Shown here: positions 33,041-45,122 of the stretch, piece after piece
Numbering within the stretch: the first letter of the stretch is position 1
Layout: each line of letters opens with the position of its first letter
Assembly: GCA_963691655.1 (NCBI GenBank)
Contig: OY829330.1
Coordinates: forward strand, 4,492,793 to 4,556,792
Direction: 5' to 3'
DNA length: 64,000 nt
Source of the DNA: Toxonevra muliebris
Taxonomy: Eukaryota; Arthropoda; Insecta; Diptera; Pallopteridae
Position numbers and translations under genes: made by a program
Notes under the pieces: generated by a model
Seen by the model: the letters and a program-made list of their open reading frames with translations, nothing else
The model's database searches: none
What the model was told of the DNA's origin: nothing

Positions 33041-36000
33041 GTGAGTAAACACATTAAATTCAATAAGTACACTAAATATACCAAAGGAGTTGCATATACT
33101 CATATAAACGTAGTAGTAGTATTGCCATAAAAAGTATTATAGTAATTAGTGATATTAAATGAATTGCTATTTGCATTTACAAAAATAAAAAGTTTATTCT
33201 TTATATTGTATTTACATATATATATATCATAATGTAATTTGTATAGATATATATACTCAAACGCTTTTATTATAACGATTTGTTTGACGCTTCCATGCAC
33301 CTCTATTAACAGTATTAATGTTTCGTAAGTGCGTTTTGTAAAAAATCCTATGTGTTTTAGATGCGTTCAACAGAGTTATACAAAGTATTTTAAAAATTAT
33401 AGTAAGCATCTCAATATTTCATACATACAATTGGTATTTTTATCAATTGCTTGTTATTGTAAACTAAATTTAAGATTGTAGTAAGTAATTGTTATTTCAA
33501 ATGTAAATGTTCTTATAAATTTTGTTTATCAGTCAATTACTTTTGGATATTGGATTAAATGATATATATTTATTTCATGATAATAAAAGAAAACATCTCA
33601 GTTGGCTTTCTGATGAATGATATCAATGGAAATCGATGAATTCAAGCTTTATATAATACCTGACGCATTTACCCATGTTTGGATTATTGATGATATATTA
33701 TTGCTGGCAATCATGTTTGGTTTTTGAATTTTTTTGTTGTCTATTTTGAGTCTTTGCATTTATATTTTATTACAAAACGCACTTTATTGTTTTTTTTTTT
33801 ATGATTTAACCTGTTACAATTTTACTCACGCATTATAAATAAACGAAAAAGAAACGCAATGCCACTTTGTTATTAAAAACTAATTAAAAAATTATTTAAT
33901 TTGGTCTTAATTAAATTTTTGCAAATTTGAATAGAAATTATACTGTAAATATATACATATATACGTTTCTATATATATTTAGCTCGTGTTAGTAGCGTGC
34001 AATTAAAAAACTGATTTCGAATTAATTTATTTGAACATTAAAAGATTTTCTTAATTTAAGCGCTTATTGTAGAGTAGTGTGCAAACTATGAACTATTTTT
34101 CCTGTCTTTTTTTATTGTCTAATTATGTTGTATTTATTATGTACGAAACACAGTAGAACGAATCACTAAACTAGGTGGACTTGATCATCTGATGGCTTTT
34201 CCCTAAAATAGAATTTTTGAGATATTGATTTCGGTGTTGCTATTTAATTTGGTTGAGGGAGGTTTATTGATTTTTTTAGTAATAATTCTTTACCTGAATA
34301 AGCCGAATATAGTTTCAGTCTGATAAGATTGAGTTTGTTCAATCCCCTTAACAAAAGATAAACTCAATATAACAGTTCGCAGCTGCAGCAAGCGTGTTGT
34401 TTCAGGCGATCAATTTGAGGTAAATTGGAACACTTTTTGTTTTTCTGATTTATCGTCTGTCCATCTGTGGGAATTTAAACAAATTTTGCATTTAAATTCT
34501 TTATATGAAGAAATTTAAATATATTCGTTCTACTCTTTTTTACAACGTGAAAAGAACTAAAAGAAATTCATAGTTTGCATACAACTTGTACAAAAATATG
34601 CTAATATGCACATTTATATGATTATATAGTTTTTCTAAAAATTATGTATATATACACATAGGACAAAATATTGAAAATTATGTATTGTGGATTATGCTAT
34701 AAATATATAACGATGAACCCATACAAGAGTATTCTACATCGGCTTAAATTTTTTGTTTCAAATGCAAATTTTGTAATAGCGGAAATAGATCAAAAGATAT
34801 AACCACAATTATACTTCAAATATAGAAGACATGCTTGTTATAAAATTCTTTAAGAACGAGTTACAATATTCTTGCTGGGAATCGTTTATTTGTAAGAGCT
34901 AAATTCTCTTATGAGTCATTCCATATGAAATCAGATAAAAAATAAAAATTTCTTTGCTGCCTCGAGTAATTTTTCGTGGGAATTAATTATATGACTTCAA
35001 ATTCGTTTCGCAAGAACTACCATTTTTTCTCCATTAGCACGACAACCCAATCATGCAAATATGTTTAATAAAATACATTTTACAGCTAAAAATAAAAATA
35101 CTTTTCAAATCTTTGATTCGGGCTGACGGTAGCATGAGAAAATTTAATGACTGTGGATTTCCTTATTTAAAATCATACAATAGATTCTCTCAAAGTTTGA
35201 CCTGGCTTTGCCGACTAGGCTATTTTATATTGAATGACTCTTCATGAAATGCAGACATTTCAGAATTATTAGTATTATTATTAAAGATATGTATGTAATA
35301 TTATGTTTATAAGAATATGATAGTAATTCAAAATTTTTTTTTATTAATAAAATGTAATTTTTTAAATTAGCTAATATAATATTATGAAGTTGCAAGTTCT
35401 GGAGTATTGTAAACCATTGTAAATTTAAAAACAGTAATAAAGAACAGATTGAGCTAACCCGGGCAGGAAAATATATTCTTACGTGATATACATTGCTATG
35501 TATCGCTGCCTTAATTTGGTAAAGCCCTAACACACATTTTTCAAATTTTACAGGAGAAGCTAAAAACATTTTGGTATTTGGAGTACTGCTTCAAGAATAT
35601 GTAACTTAAACTAAATGAAAATATCGCAAGTTTTCGATGTAGGTCTCTAAAATTTTCAGTACAGATGAAAGTGGACACATTTTATCATAATCCATCAAAA
35701 ACTTGATATTGAAAAATTAGCAAATTAAAGCAGCGACATATTTTTCAAAAAATATGTAATTTCGTAAAAACCATTGTATTTTCGAGCATGTTGTCTTGTC
35801 AAAAAATTTTTTTTACTGGCTAATACATATCGTCACTTTCACTGGCACAAAAAATTTGTAACGGAAATAGCATTACTGTTGCACTTATACGAAACTAATA
35901 AGAAACGAAGTTATATTGTTGTTACTGTTTAGCGAATGTGCTTTACTAAGAGAGCTTGATTGCCCCTAGCTGCTTTCCTCTCATGTGTTATATACGTGTA

Positions 36001-36279
36001 CTACGTCGTGTTTATGCCGATAAGTGTAGAGAGTATCAAGAGACAAAAACTTCCAAAAATAGAAAGAGGATAAGTGCAAAAGCTTCAACAACAACGGTCA
36101 CATGAAAAATCTCGTTTTTGTTGAACTCCTACGAAACCAGTAAGATACGAAGTTATGCAGTTGTTAATCGGCTACATACAATCAAGCAGAGAGTCGACTT
36201 CTCGTAGGTTTATATCATTTGGTTTAGCGAGGGAGCATACCTAGATGTCTCTGCTTGATTATATGTACCTGAAATAGAG
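33041..36279. other. PMCA intron 14, first 3.2 kb
   Basis: Very AT-rich, with TATATA runs near 33210-33260 and 33940-33985. No gene seen. TAACCCGGGCAGGAAAATAT near 35457 faintly recalls the CCCGG-hairpin repeat. Confidence 0.4.
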
Positions 36280-36712
36280 GGTGCCCGAAAATTTGCGGGT
36301 AACACCTGAATTCGGGTACCCCAAAATTACGGGTAATACTTGAAAGCGGGTACCCGAAAATTGCTTGCCTTCAACATACAGTTATTTTTTAAATATGCTA
36401 GCTTAATAAACTAAATTAAATATTGTACTACCATATTTTGGGCTTGTGTTCGTGCAGCTGCTACTACTACTTTGTCTACAACTACTTACTACTGTTTTCT
36501 GATTCCGTTCAGGCGTTTATTCGATGCAACAAATATATATATGTATAGTAGATTTTGTAGTCTCTCAATTTTATAAGTTTTTTTCAGTCAACCTATTGGC
36601 AACGGGTACCCAAAAGCTTGCGAGTAACCGTAATAATAGTACCCGGGTAAAACCCGAAACCCGCTGGTACTCGGGTATCCGGGTACAACCCGGGTAAGCG
36701 GGTATCAAGAGC
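36280..36712. repeat. Cluster of GGGTACCCG-type palindromes
   Basis: Many diverged CGGGTACCCG, GCGGGTA and TACCCGGGTA motifs occur at 36280-36365 and 36603-36712, arranged roughly as inverted blocks around an AT-rich centre. Probably ends of a small element or degenerate satellite. Confidence 0.55.
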
Positions 36713-36909
36713 ACTAGTTTGCACTTTCTGCGATCACACCATTGTGGTTTATAGTTATTTTTATGTGTAAAGTGTTGTTTTGTAACGAAAAATTATAGCG
36801 CAAATTAAGTTTTTTTTTATAAAAATCTACAAAAATATTTCTAAGTCTGCTCATATACTAACCGATAATCATAATTTCGTATAATTTACTTTTTAATTTT
36901 TTAGTACTT

Positions 36910-37130
36910 TTTTACAGTTTCTTCTACTACTTTTTTTTATCACTCTTTTTACTCCATTTTTACTGTTTTTGTACTACTATGTTTAACTATTTTCCTACTA
37001 CTTTTTCTGCTACCTTTTTACTACTTCTTTACAACAATTTGTTATTATTCCTACTACCTTTTCTACTACTATTTCTACTTATATTCGACTACTTTTTTAC
37101 TGCTTTATCTACTGAACCTGCTGCACTGTA
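36910..37130. repeat. Degenerate CTACTACTTTTT tandem tract
   Basis: Imperfect repeats of CTACTACTTTTT on one strand, pyrimidine-rich. Confidence 0.75.
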
Positions 37131-37410
37131 ATAAATTCTATAATAAATACTATTTTTATAATAAATAGCAAATGGGTCCATATTTTTAAATAGTTTTTGG
37201 AATTAGATATAACTTCTAGAACGGTCTTTGATATTCTTCTGCAAATTAAATAGTTTTAAAAATGCCAATTTTGATGCCTCATTTTTAAATCTAGAATTTT
37301 TACCAAATTCAATATATGTCCTTTAAGCTTGAATTGTCATTACCAATGTTCAATTTTAAACACCAAGAAACGTCATTCTTCTTTATTAAAATAAACTTCA
37401 ATTTTCCCGT

Positions 37411-37431
37411 GCGTCTGCCGGGTCAGCTAAT
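37411..37431 (+). other. Helitron-like 3' terminus
   Basis: A hairpin CCCGTGCGTCTGCCGGG is followed by TCAGCTAA and a T. Helitrons end in a short GC hairpin a few bases before CTRR and insert before T. No 5' end or Rep/helicase gene was identified. Confidence 0.45.
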
Positions 37432-37819
37432 CATTATATATTATTCGTACAAACTTATATGGCTAGAGTCTTTGGCACACATATTTATTAAAAACAAATT
37501 GATGTTAGGGCAATAAAATTACATGCTAGGCTCGAAATTATAACGCAAAAAGCTAAGCGGGCAGCTAAAAGAAAATCACTTAACAAAATTGGTTTCAAAT
37601 TTCGCAAAACAAAATATTCAAAAGTTGTCCCGTGGGTAGATAAAAAGAGCCATATTCTTCTGATAAAACTTAATTTAATCTAATTCGAAAAAAATTTAGA
37701 TTTTCTGATATAATGTGAATGCCATTTTCTAGTTGTGGTGACTTTTTCTCACTATATAAGATTAATGAACAAAATTGAATTAGTAAATAAAAATTAATTC
37801 AAGAAATGAATAAGATTAA

Positions 37820-38530
37820 GGGGACCTTCTGGTCTAGTGCCCTTGAATTTGCCGAATTTTTAGAATTTTTTTTTTTAAATGAAGAATGAACAATAGAATT
37901 TGAACTTTGTATATATATTTTATTAATTTAACGATACACAAAAATATAAAAAAAAAAAATTATAATTTTAAGTAAACTAAAATTGGTGTTACAGTTACCC
38001 TCTTCAAAAAACGGATCTTGTTGGTGGGTCATATTTTCGATTTTTCACTGATCTATGATCTAAAAAAAAAAAAAAATTAAAAATCAGTATGGGTGTAGTT
38101 ATCGCAGGAACTAAAATGAAAAAAAAAAAAATTTAACATTGGCGCGTTGTTGAAATTTACTTTACGAAAACACACCGTTTTTTTTTATTATTTTTTGTAT
38201 GTAAAAAGTATGAAGTATTCAACGTACAAAGTTTTTTTTAGTTCCTGTGATAAGCACTCCTTTACTGAATAATATAGTAAAATTTGAGAATCGGTTTAGT
38301 AGTTTTTGTTTTTTGTCTCTCACCGTGCTGAAAAATATAGTTTCGAGATAAATGAGTTTAAACTTCAGTCGGTCCTTTTACCTGCTTCTGCGCCCACCTG
38401 CTAAATAGGCTGTAGAAGTTGAAATACTGGAAATATTGATACGAATACTTTAAAAGTATACTTTTAAAAGCCTATAGTTTTGAAATATAAAAAAATAAAT
38501 TTTTTGAAAAATCTAGACCAGAAGGTGGCC
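37820..38530. mobile_element. TTAA-flanked MITE, 711 bp
   Basis: TTAA at 37816-37819 and 38531-38534. The left end GGGGACCTTCTGGTCTAG and the right end (complement GGCCACCTTCTGGTCTAG) differ at two positions. Poly-A tracts and repeats inside; no protein. TTAA use suggests mobilisation by a piggyBac- or Kolobok-type transposase. Confidence 0.85.
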
Positions 38531-39561
38531 TTAATTTTTGCTCGTCGAGTTTTGAATACCCCGTTTGTTAAATTTGAATATGGGTCATTCTTTGACAAAT
38601 TTAACTCTTATTTTGACCTCATGATTCAAATTTGATTGAAATTTTGTTTACAGCTTATGTATATTCGTGAAATTAGCCGTCATTTATATCGCAATTTTTT
38701 TCGTGTGTATTTTCAGAATTATATGAACTTTAAGTTTTGCTGGGTTCTGTGTCACTTAAAATTCATTATCTCGGGTTCTGGTTGTCGGATTGACCCCGTT
38801 CTTTCGCCATTCTACACCTTGTTGTGTTTGTTTTTTTAGTTGCGTGCCAAAGTTTAATATATATATATATATAACAAACTAATAAATAATAATAACTATT
38901 GCATTATTTAAATAACTTTTTCATTCTCGCCCCCACAACGAAAAAATCGAAAAAAAATATCTCATCTTCTATGTGTTTTTATCTAAAAAACCAAATTTTC
39001 AAAAAAGGAGTCAGTATTCGGTCTGAAGATATTAAACGATTTTGAGCGCACGTCATATGAAATTCAATATTACAATATTTTTTTTTTTATTGATCGAATT
39101 TCAAAAAAAATAATAAATTAAAAGACCAAAGAATATGGTTATTAGCAAGGCTAGTTTTTTCCAGCAAATGCTTGTTTTAGCGTATTTCGCATATTTTAGA
39201 CATTTTTTACAACGCATGCATATTTTGCAGATTTTGAAAAAAGCGCATATTTAAACGTCTTTAATACTATGTATATTGTTAAATAAAAATGCGAAATTAA
39301 AGAAAATAATATCAAGTTATATATTAATGGAAAGAAGAAAAATCGTACTTTTATGGCATCTGTGTTGTAAACAATGTTGACTACTTTTATTTTTTCACTA
39401 AATGCAAAGAATTGTTCGTTAATAGTACGGACACGCGTGAATTTCGTTGAAATTCTGAATTTTAAATTTAGGCGGACACACGACAAAAAAGGAATTTAAA
39501 TGAGTGCTGTATTCTTGAATACTTCTTTTGCTGTTCTACAGAAAAGAAAAAAATGTTATAT
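38531..39561. other. Intron 14 filler
   Basis: AT-rich with a TA run at 38858-38873; no gene. Confidence 0.35.
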
Positions 39562-40007
39562 TAGCTGCGTTTTATTCGCCACTGTCTTCTAGTTATGTAT
39601 AATTAGCAGCGAGAACTGTATGGGAAAACAACAACAAAGCGGCAGAGATAACACGTATAATTATAGCTGTTATGTATACTTAACAAGTTGTTCAACTACA
39701 TCAAATTCTATTGTGAACTGCTAATAGCGAAACAAGAAGCATGACAGTTTGGCAAAAAACAGAAAAGGAAAATATTTGAAATGTCTGGCAGTGAAAATAA
39801 GTTAATATCATCGTTAAATATTCTTATAAAGAGTAAAAACTAAAAACAATGCCTGCGATTGACCGCAATAACTGAGATCCATTAAAATGTTTCAGCTCTA
39901 GCTGCTGAGCAGTTTCATTGTGAATAACATTATAACGAAAAAGAGACTTAACAACTTGGTCGTTTTATTCGCACATGTTAAACTGACTGGCGAATAAAAC
40001 ACAGTTA
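39562..40007. mobile_element. MITE, 446 bp, next to the LOA-like 2 tail
   Basis: TAGCTGCGTTTTATTCGCCA at the left and its near-complement TGGCGAATAAAACACAGTTA at the right, with an internal third copy (GTTTTATTCGCACATG). The retrotransposon tail begins within a few bases of its right edge. Confidence 0.65.
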
Positions 40008-40093
40008 TTATTTGTTTTATTATTATTATATGTTTACGAAGGGAGCCAAAAAAGGCAGGCACTGCTACCGTAAAGATCTTTTGTGCCAACCAC

Positions 40094-43000
40094 TTATGAC
40101 AAAAGACGTTCAGCTGACCTAATGAAAACCAAAACGTCGTTTGCTGAAGAGGATTTTATTTTGTTAATCGTAGGAAAAGATGTACTAAAGATTCCCCCTC
40201 TGAGCCGAGCCATGGCCGGACATTCGCACAGAATGTGAGCTATCGTTTCGTTATCTTCTAGACAAAGACGGCACTCTGTCTTATTGGACATACCTAATTT
40301 GTTTGTTTAGGTGATATCTTAGCACATAGTGCCCAGACATATAGCCCACCAGCAGCCTAAGGTTGGATTTGGAGTAAGAGATGAGCCTATTGTGGGCAAG
40401 CGGAACGATAAGCGTTTTTGCCTGTCTTAAACCTGGAATAGACTTCCAGTAATCAAGCCATATTGCCTTAGACCACTCCTCAACAATTGATTTCGTGGAG
40501 CCCCAGCCGACTCCACAGAACGGAGCGGGGCCAATGTACAAAGTCGATGAACCCTTCCTAGTCAGTTCATCGGCAACCTCATTAGCATCAATGTTACAAT
40601 GGCCGGGTACCCAACAAAGCGTAACTTTGTTATGGGTAGACAAGCGTTGGAGACTCTCAAAGCATTCTTTCACCAGTTTTGAGGAAAAACTCCATGAAGA
40701 AAGAGCTAAGAGAGCCGCCTGGCTGTCTGAAAAAATTAAAATTTCTGCGCCTTTTAGACCTTTGTGAAGGTTTAAACTAGCACAGGTCTCAATAGCGTAT
40801 ATTTCAGCTTGAAAAACACTCGGCCAAATACCCAGTGGGATTGAGATTCTAGTATTGGGTCCTGCAACGCCGGCACCAGAACCACAATCCATCTTCGAGC
40901 GGTCTGTATACCAATTGAGAGCAAAAGAGGAGAGGAGGGAAAGTTAGGGCGTTGGCCATCCCAATCGGACCTGGAAGGAAACACAATATTGAATTTCCTG
41001 CCGAAACTTAGATCCCTAATCATATAATCCGATACAGCACAGATTAAAGAGTAGGGAATTTCGTCAAGTATGCTAATATGACCAGAGTTGCCTTTTAACA
41101 GACTTGACGAGATTTGCAGCCTCAGGGCAATATTTGCGGCTGTTTTCTTAATAAAAATGTGTAACGGCACCAGGCCAGCCAATGCTTCAATAGCAGGAGT
41201 TGGACAGGTGCGCATTGCTCTAGTTATGGAGACACAAGCAAGCCTTTGGAGCTTGTTAAGTTTGGTGATGGCTGAGCCCTGCATGGCTCCAGGGCCGCAT
41301 AGCCTATGATAGGTCTAACTATTATAGTGTAGAGCCAGAAAATCATCTTAGGAGTAAGACCCCACGTTCTACCAAAGAATTGTTTACAGGCCCAGAAAGT
41401 CCTAGTGGCTTTCGTAAGGACGTTATTTAAATGAGTGTTCCAATTCAGTCGTTTGTCAAGCGTAATGCCTAAGTATTTGACCTCATCGGAGTACAAAATA
41501 ACAGTGTCTTGAATGGGAATAGGACCAAGATCCGGCTTGTATCTCCTAGTAAAGGGAACTAGGACGGCTTTGTTGGAATTGATTGATAGGCCCTTTGTGA
41601 CGCAACAATCTAATACTAATAGGAGAACTGATTTCATTACCTATTGAACCATACTTCCCAGAGACGATGATTGCCAAATCATCTACTTAACTGATGGCCT
41701 TGTAAGCAGATTCACAATAATGGCGACAAAACGCCGCCTAGTGGGCAGCCTTTTACAGCCTTAATGCACATAGTAGCTTTGCCTAGTGTGGATTCACGCT
41801 CCTTCAGCATGGCATCCACCCAGGCAATGGATTGGGAGTCGAGTCCCTTGCGTTTCAGAGCTCTGAAAATAGAACCGAATCCAGTATTATCAAATGAACC
41901 CTCAATGTCAAGGAAAGCGCAGAGCGCTTTTTCTTTAGATTAAATGGTTTTTTCGATTTTACCGACAAGGCAGTGTAATACGACTTCGGTTGATTTACCT
42001 TTAGTGTATGCAAACTGAGTTCGATGAAGAGGTATCGAGCTTTTGAGCTTGCTTCTAAAGTGTAAATCAAGCAGTCTTTCCATTGTTTTAAGTAGGAAAG
42101 ACGTGAGGCTAATAGGCCTGTTTGATTTAGTAAGTCTCCGAGGCTTATTCCCTTGTTTAGGAATGAAGACGACAACCACCTTCCTCCAAGAACTTGGAAC
42201 ATACCCCCAATTGAAACTTGCCCTAAACATGTCAAAAATTACCCCTGAAAGACTGTCTGTCCTATTGGAGAGGCAGATCCTATGATCATAAGCTTCGGGA
42301 GAGGACGAAGTTACTTCCGTAGAAGACCATGGGAAATGAACTTGAAGTAAAGTTTCCAGAGTCTCACGATGATTGGCAGTAAAAGTGCCATCATGTTTTT
42401 TGAGGAGACCAATCCCATTAGAAGAGTCCTTGGCTAAGACCCTTTGAAGACGTGCTGCCTCAGGCGGCGATGAGATATTATCGCAGCGTGTTTTCCAGGA
42501 TTCGCGTTTGGATTTTCTAATTTCTTTATTGTACTCCGTCAGTGCAACCCTATATTCGTTCCACTGCTTTGTACGTTTTGCTTTATTGAATAACTTCCTG
42601 ATAAGCTTACGCATGTCCGACAGCTAATCGTTCCACCAGGGTACTTTACGCACCACTTTGGTTGAAGGAACGAAATTGCTGTCTTGATAGGAAGAAATGT
42701 GCACATTATTGAGCTTAGTTGCTACCTCTTCCAGTTCATCAACTGAACTGATAGTGGTAGCAATGGAGTCTATCTTTGTGTCCTCAGTGGCTTGGACCAG
42801 ACTCCAAATAGTCCTTCTTGGGTTAATTACATTAACAAAAAGTTCAGTACGTCCTGGAATGTCAAATCGTTTGTGTTAATGATCAGACAGAGACACTTCA
42901 TCTGAAACTCTCCAATTCACAATGGAATCAGACAGGATTCTACTGGCCAGGGTGAGGTCCAACACCTCCTCTCTGACCGCAATAATCAATGTAGGCTTAC

Positions 43001-43356
43001 ATCCCCTGTTTACAATATCTACACTACTAGATAATAAGTAATTTAGAAGATACTCACCTTGTTCAGCCCAATCGACAATAAATGGTCAATTGGGCTGCTG
43101 ACCAGATCGCTGATCAGATCCTGGATCTCGATGGGTGGGATTTGTTGCGTATTTCCCATATTCGTGGAACATAATCTCCGCGGAAATAAAGTAACTTGCT
43201 TTAATCCGTATTGAGTCCGCAGACTTGGCCAAGGTTTACCCAGGGCTCTTGCAGTAGCGCAAGGGTGAATTTATTTTCGGCGAAAAGCTTTCACACCGTG
43301 GCCAATGCCCCTACGACATGATGCAGGTTCGCCTGGAGTACCTTGATGGCACTCAT
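40094..43356 (-). pseudogene. LOA-like 2 ORF2: endonuclease, RT, RNase H, zinc tail
   Basis: Starts MSAIKVLQANLHHVVGALAT at 43356 with LALLQEPWV soon after; the rest of the endonuclease is riddled with stops and shortened. RT blocks: YVPSSWRKVVVVFIPKQGNK, NRPISLTSFLLKTMERLLD, FAYTKGKSTEVVLHCL. The catalytic YADD is degraded to a stop plus VDD near 41685. RNase H (40281-40892) shows MDCGSGAG, AEIYAI, FSDSQAAL and WVPGHCNIDANEVADEL, so Asp-Glu-Asp-Asp positions are recognisable. The tail is CRLCLEDNETIAHILCECPA. Non-functional. Confidence 0.92.
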
Positions 43357-43853
43357 CGTCTCTGGAAGTCCAGAGATCGTTGGACAAGCTTCCCCGCCAA
43401 AGCTCGTCGAGAACCTTTGCCTCTCTCTGGTAACTCTACCTCCTCTGCCACGGGCTTCAGCCTTGCCAAGGGAGTTGGGTGGCAATCCCCCCCTCCCCCC
43501 CCCCCCGAGCGGAGGGATGCGAATGATGTGACAGAATAGCCAAAGTGTTACCACCAGACAACCCAGAAGGAATCGCATTACGCAATGGCTGCTGGGAGGT
43601 CCCTCTACTAGTCTGCCCTGCAGCTCGACTAGTGAAGTGTCCTGCAGTATCCACAGCCTCTGCAGTTGCCCTCATGATAGCTGAGCCGGAGGACTCATCA
43701 GCAGCCTCTATTTGTGGGAATGAGACCCGTGGAGGCCCCCCACTGATAGGCTCAACAGCATGACCAGTAGAGGGCCCAACGACACTCATTACCTTCACTG
43801 GTACCGTAGCAGCAGGAGTATTTGACCTGGAAGCGGAAACGGAGGCAGAAGAT

Positions 43854-45122
43854 CAGTGTGGCCAAATCAGCACTTTTCCCTCTAAATTTAGTGCTTTTTG
43901 AAAATTAAAACGCAGAAAAAAAGTGATTTAGCGGTCAGCGGGTTTTTTAACGTGTTTTTTCAATTTAAAAGACACTAAATGCTCCACTAAATAATCCATT
44001 TCCTGAATAATCCTAACAATATTTTTTATCGAAACAATGAGCAATAAACTTATTTTAAACCAAAGTTCGTAACCTCAATTCAAAAAATTCTTCACTTCAT
44101 ATAAAAAATGGATTCAAACACGAAAATTCATTTTGTGAAAACTACAAAATACCAGATGGCATAAATGTTTGTATAAACAGCACTAGTTTTTATAATACTT
44201 CTGAATTCAGATTAAAGAGTGTGTTATGGCCAGAAGAAGCTGATTGTATTGAAAAGAATATAGACTTCGATTGTATTATTTAGAAATGCTGTGAATTAAA
44301 AACTTTAAAAATACATGTATTTAATTAATTGTCTTTTTAATGCAGTAGAAACCCGATAATTCGTAATCGCAAGGGTCCAGCAATTTTTTACGAATTACAG
44401 AGGTTTTCGATTTAACCCTTTCACCCTCGAGTTTTTCCTCAAAATCTTTGTTGAGTTTCTTCAATATTTTATGCAAATATTAAAATAAATTTAGAAAAAT
44501 AATATGTCCAGGACTCTTAATCCTTACAGTTACCCTTAAGTTTTCCAATGGGGCATAATGGCTGCTATAACCCTTGTAACCAGGAATTATAGCAAAGCCA
44601 ATTTAGGGCGATGACACTGCATGCATACAATCCACTCATTGACAGCCAGCATCCGTATTTTAAAGAAAACTCAAACAAAATGGAAACCGTATCTCCCATT
44701 TTACTTAAGTTTTCGAACATTATTGGGATATACTACGTTAACGAGGTTAAAATAAGAAAAATACAAATTAATGGTTTTGTAGTTTAAGGCTCTTCTCGCG
44801 TATGTTATCAACCACGAAGAACACAAAAAATCCCTTAAAAAAAGTGAACGTAGCTATCTACAATGATTTCGATTTATAAGAGGTTAAACAGACCTTGTAT
44901 TGAAAAAAAATACGAATTAGCGAGGGGACCAAAATGTGTAGAATTTTTGCGAATTAAAGCGATTTTTTCCAGGGACCAGCAGTTTGGTACGAATTATAGC
45001 GATTCTACTATATATAAAGTCTTTAACACTTGTATAAGGAAAAAAATTTAGCGCTTTTTTAAAGAAAATACGCGTTTTTTCTTCATTTTAGCAGATTTTC
45101 AAAACAAAAGTTGGCCACACTG
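43854..45122. mobile_element. hAT-type element without transposase, in LOA-like 2 ORF1
   Basis: Target duplication CAGAAGAT at 43846-43853 and 45123-45130, exact 8 bp. The tips are CAGTGTGGCCAA and TTGGCCACACTG, perfect inverted repeats. The 1269 bp contain no transposase frame, but host another MITE. Confidence 0.92.
44343..45010. mobile_element. pogo/Tigger-like MITE nested in the hAT element
   Basis: CAGTAGAAACCCGATAATTC at the left; at the right the complement reads TAGTAGAATCGCTATAATTC. Matching CAGCAATTTTTTACGAATTA / GACCAGCAGTTTGGTACGAA blocks lie inside. CAGTAGAA-type tips with ATAATTCG are typical of pogo/Tigger ends. The TA target is clear only on the right. Confidence 0.55.

Noticed and set aside
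34180..34440. Possible coding or RNA gene in a less AT-rich stretch of intron 14
   Set aside because: No frame longer than chance and no tRNA-like or snRNA-like arrangement was seen.
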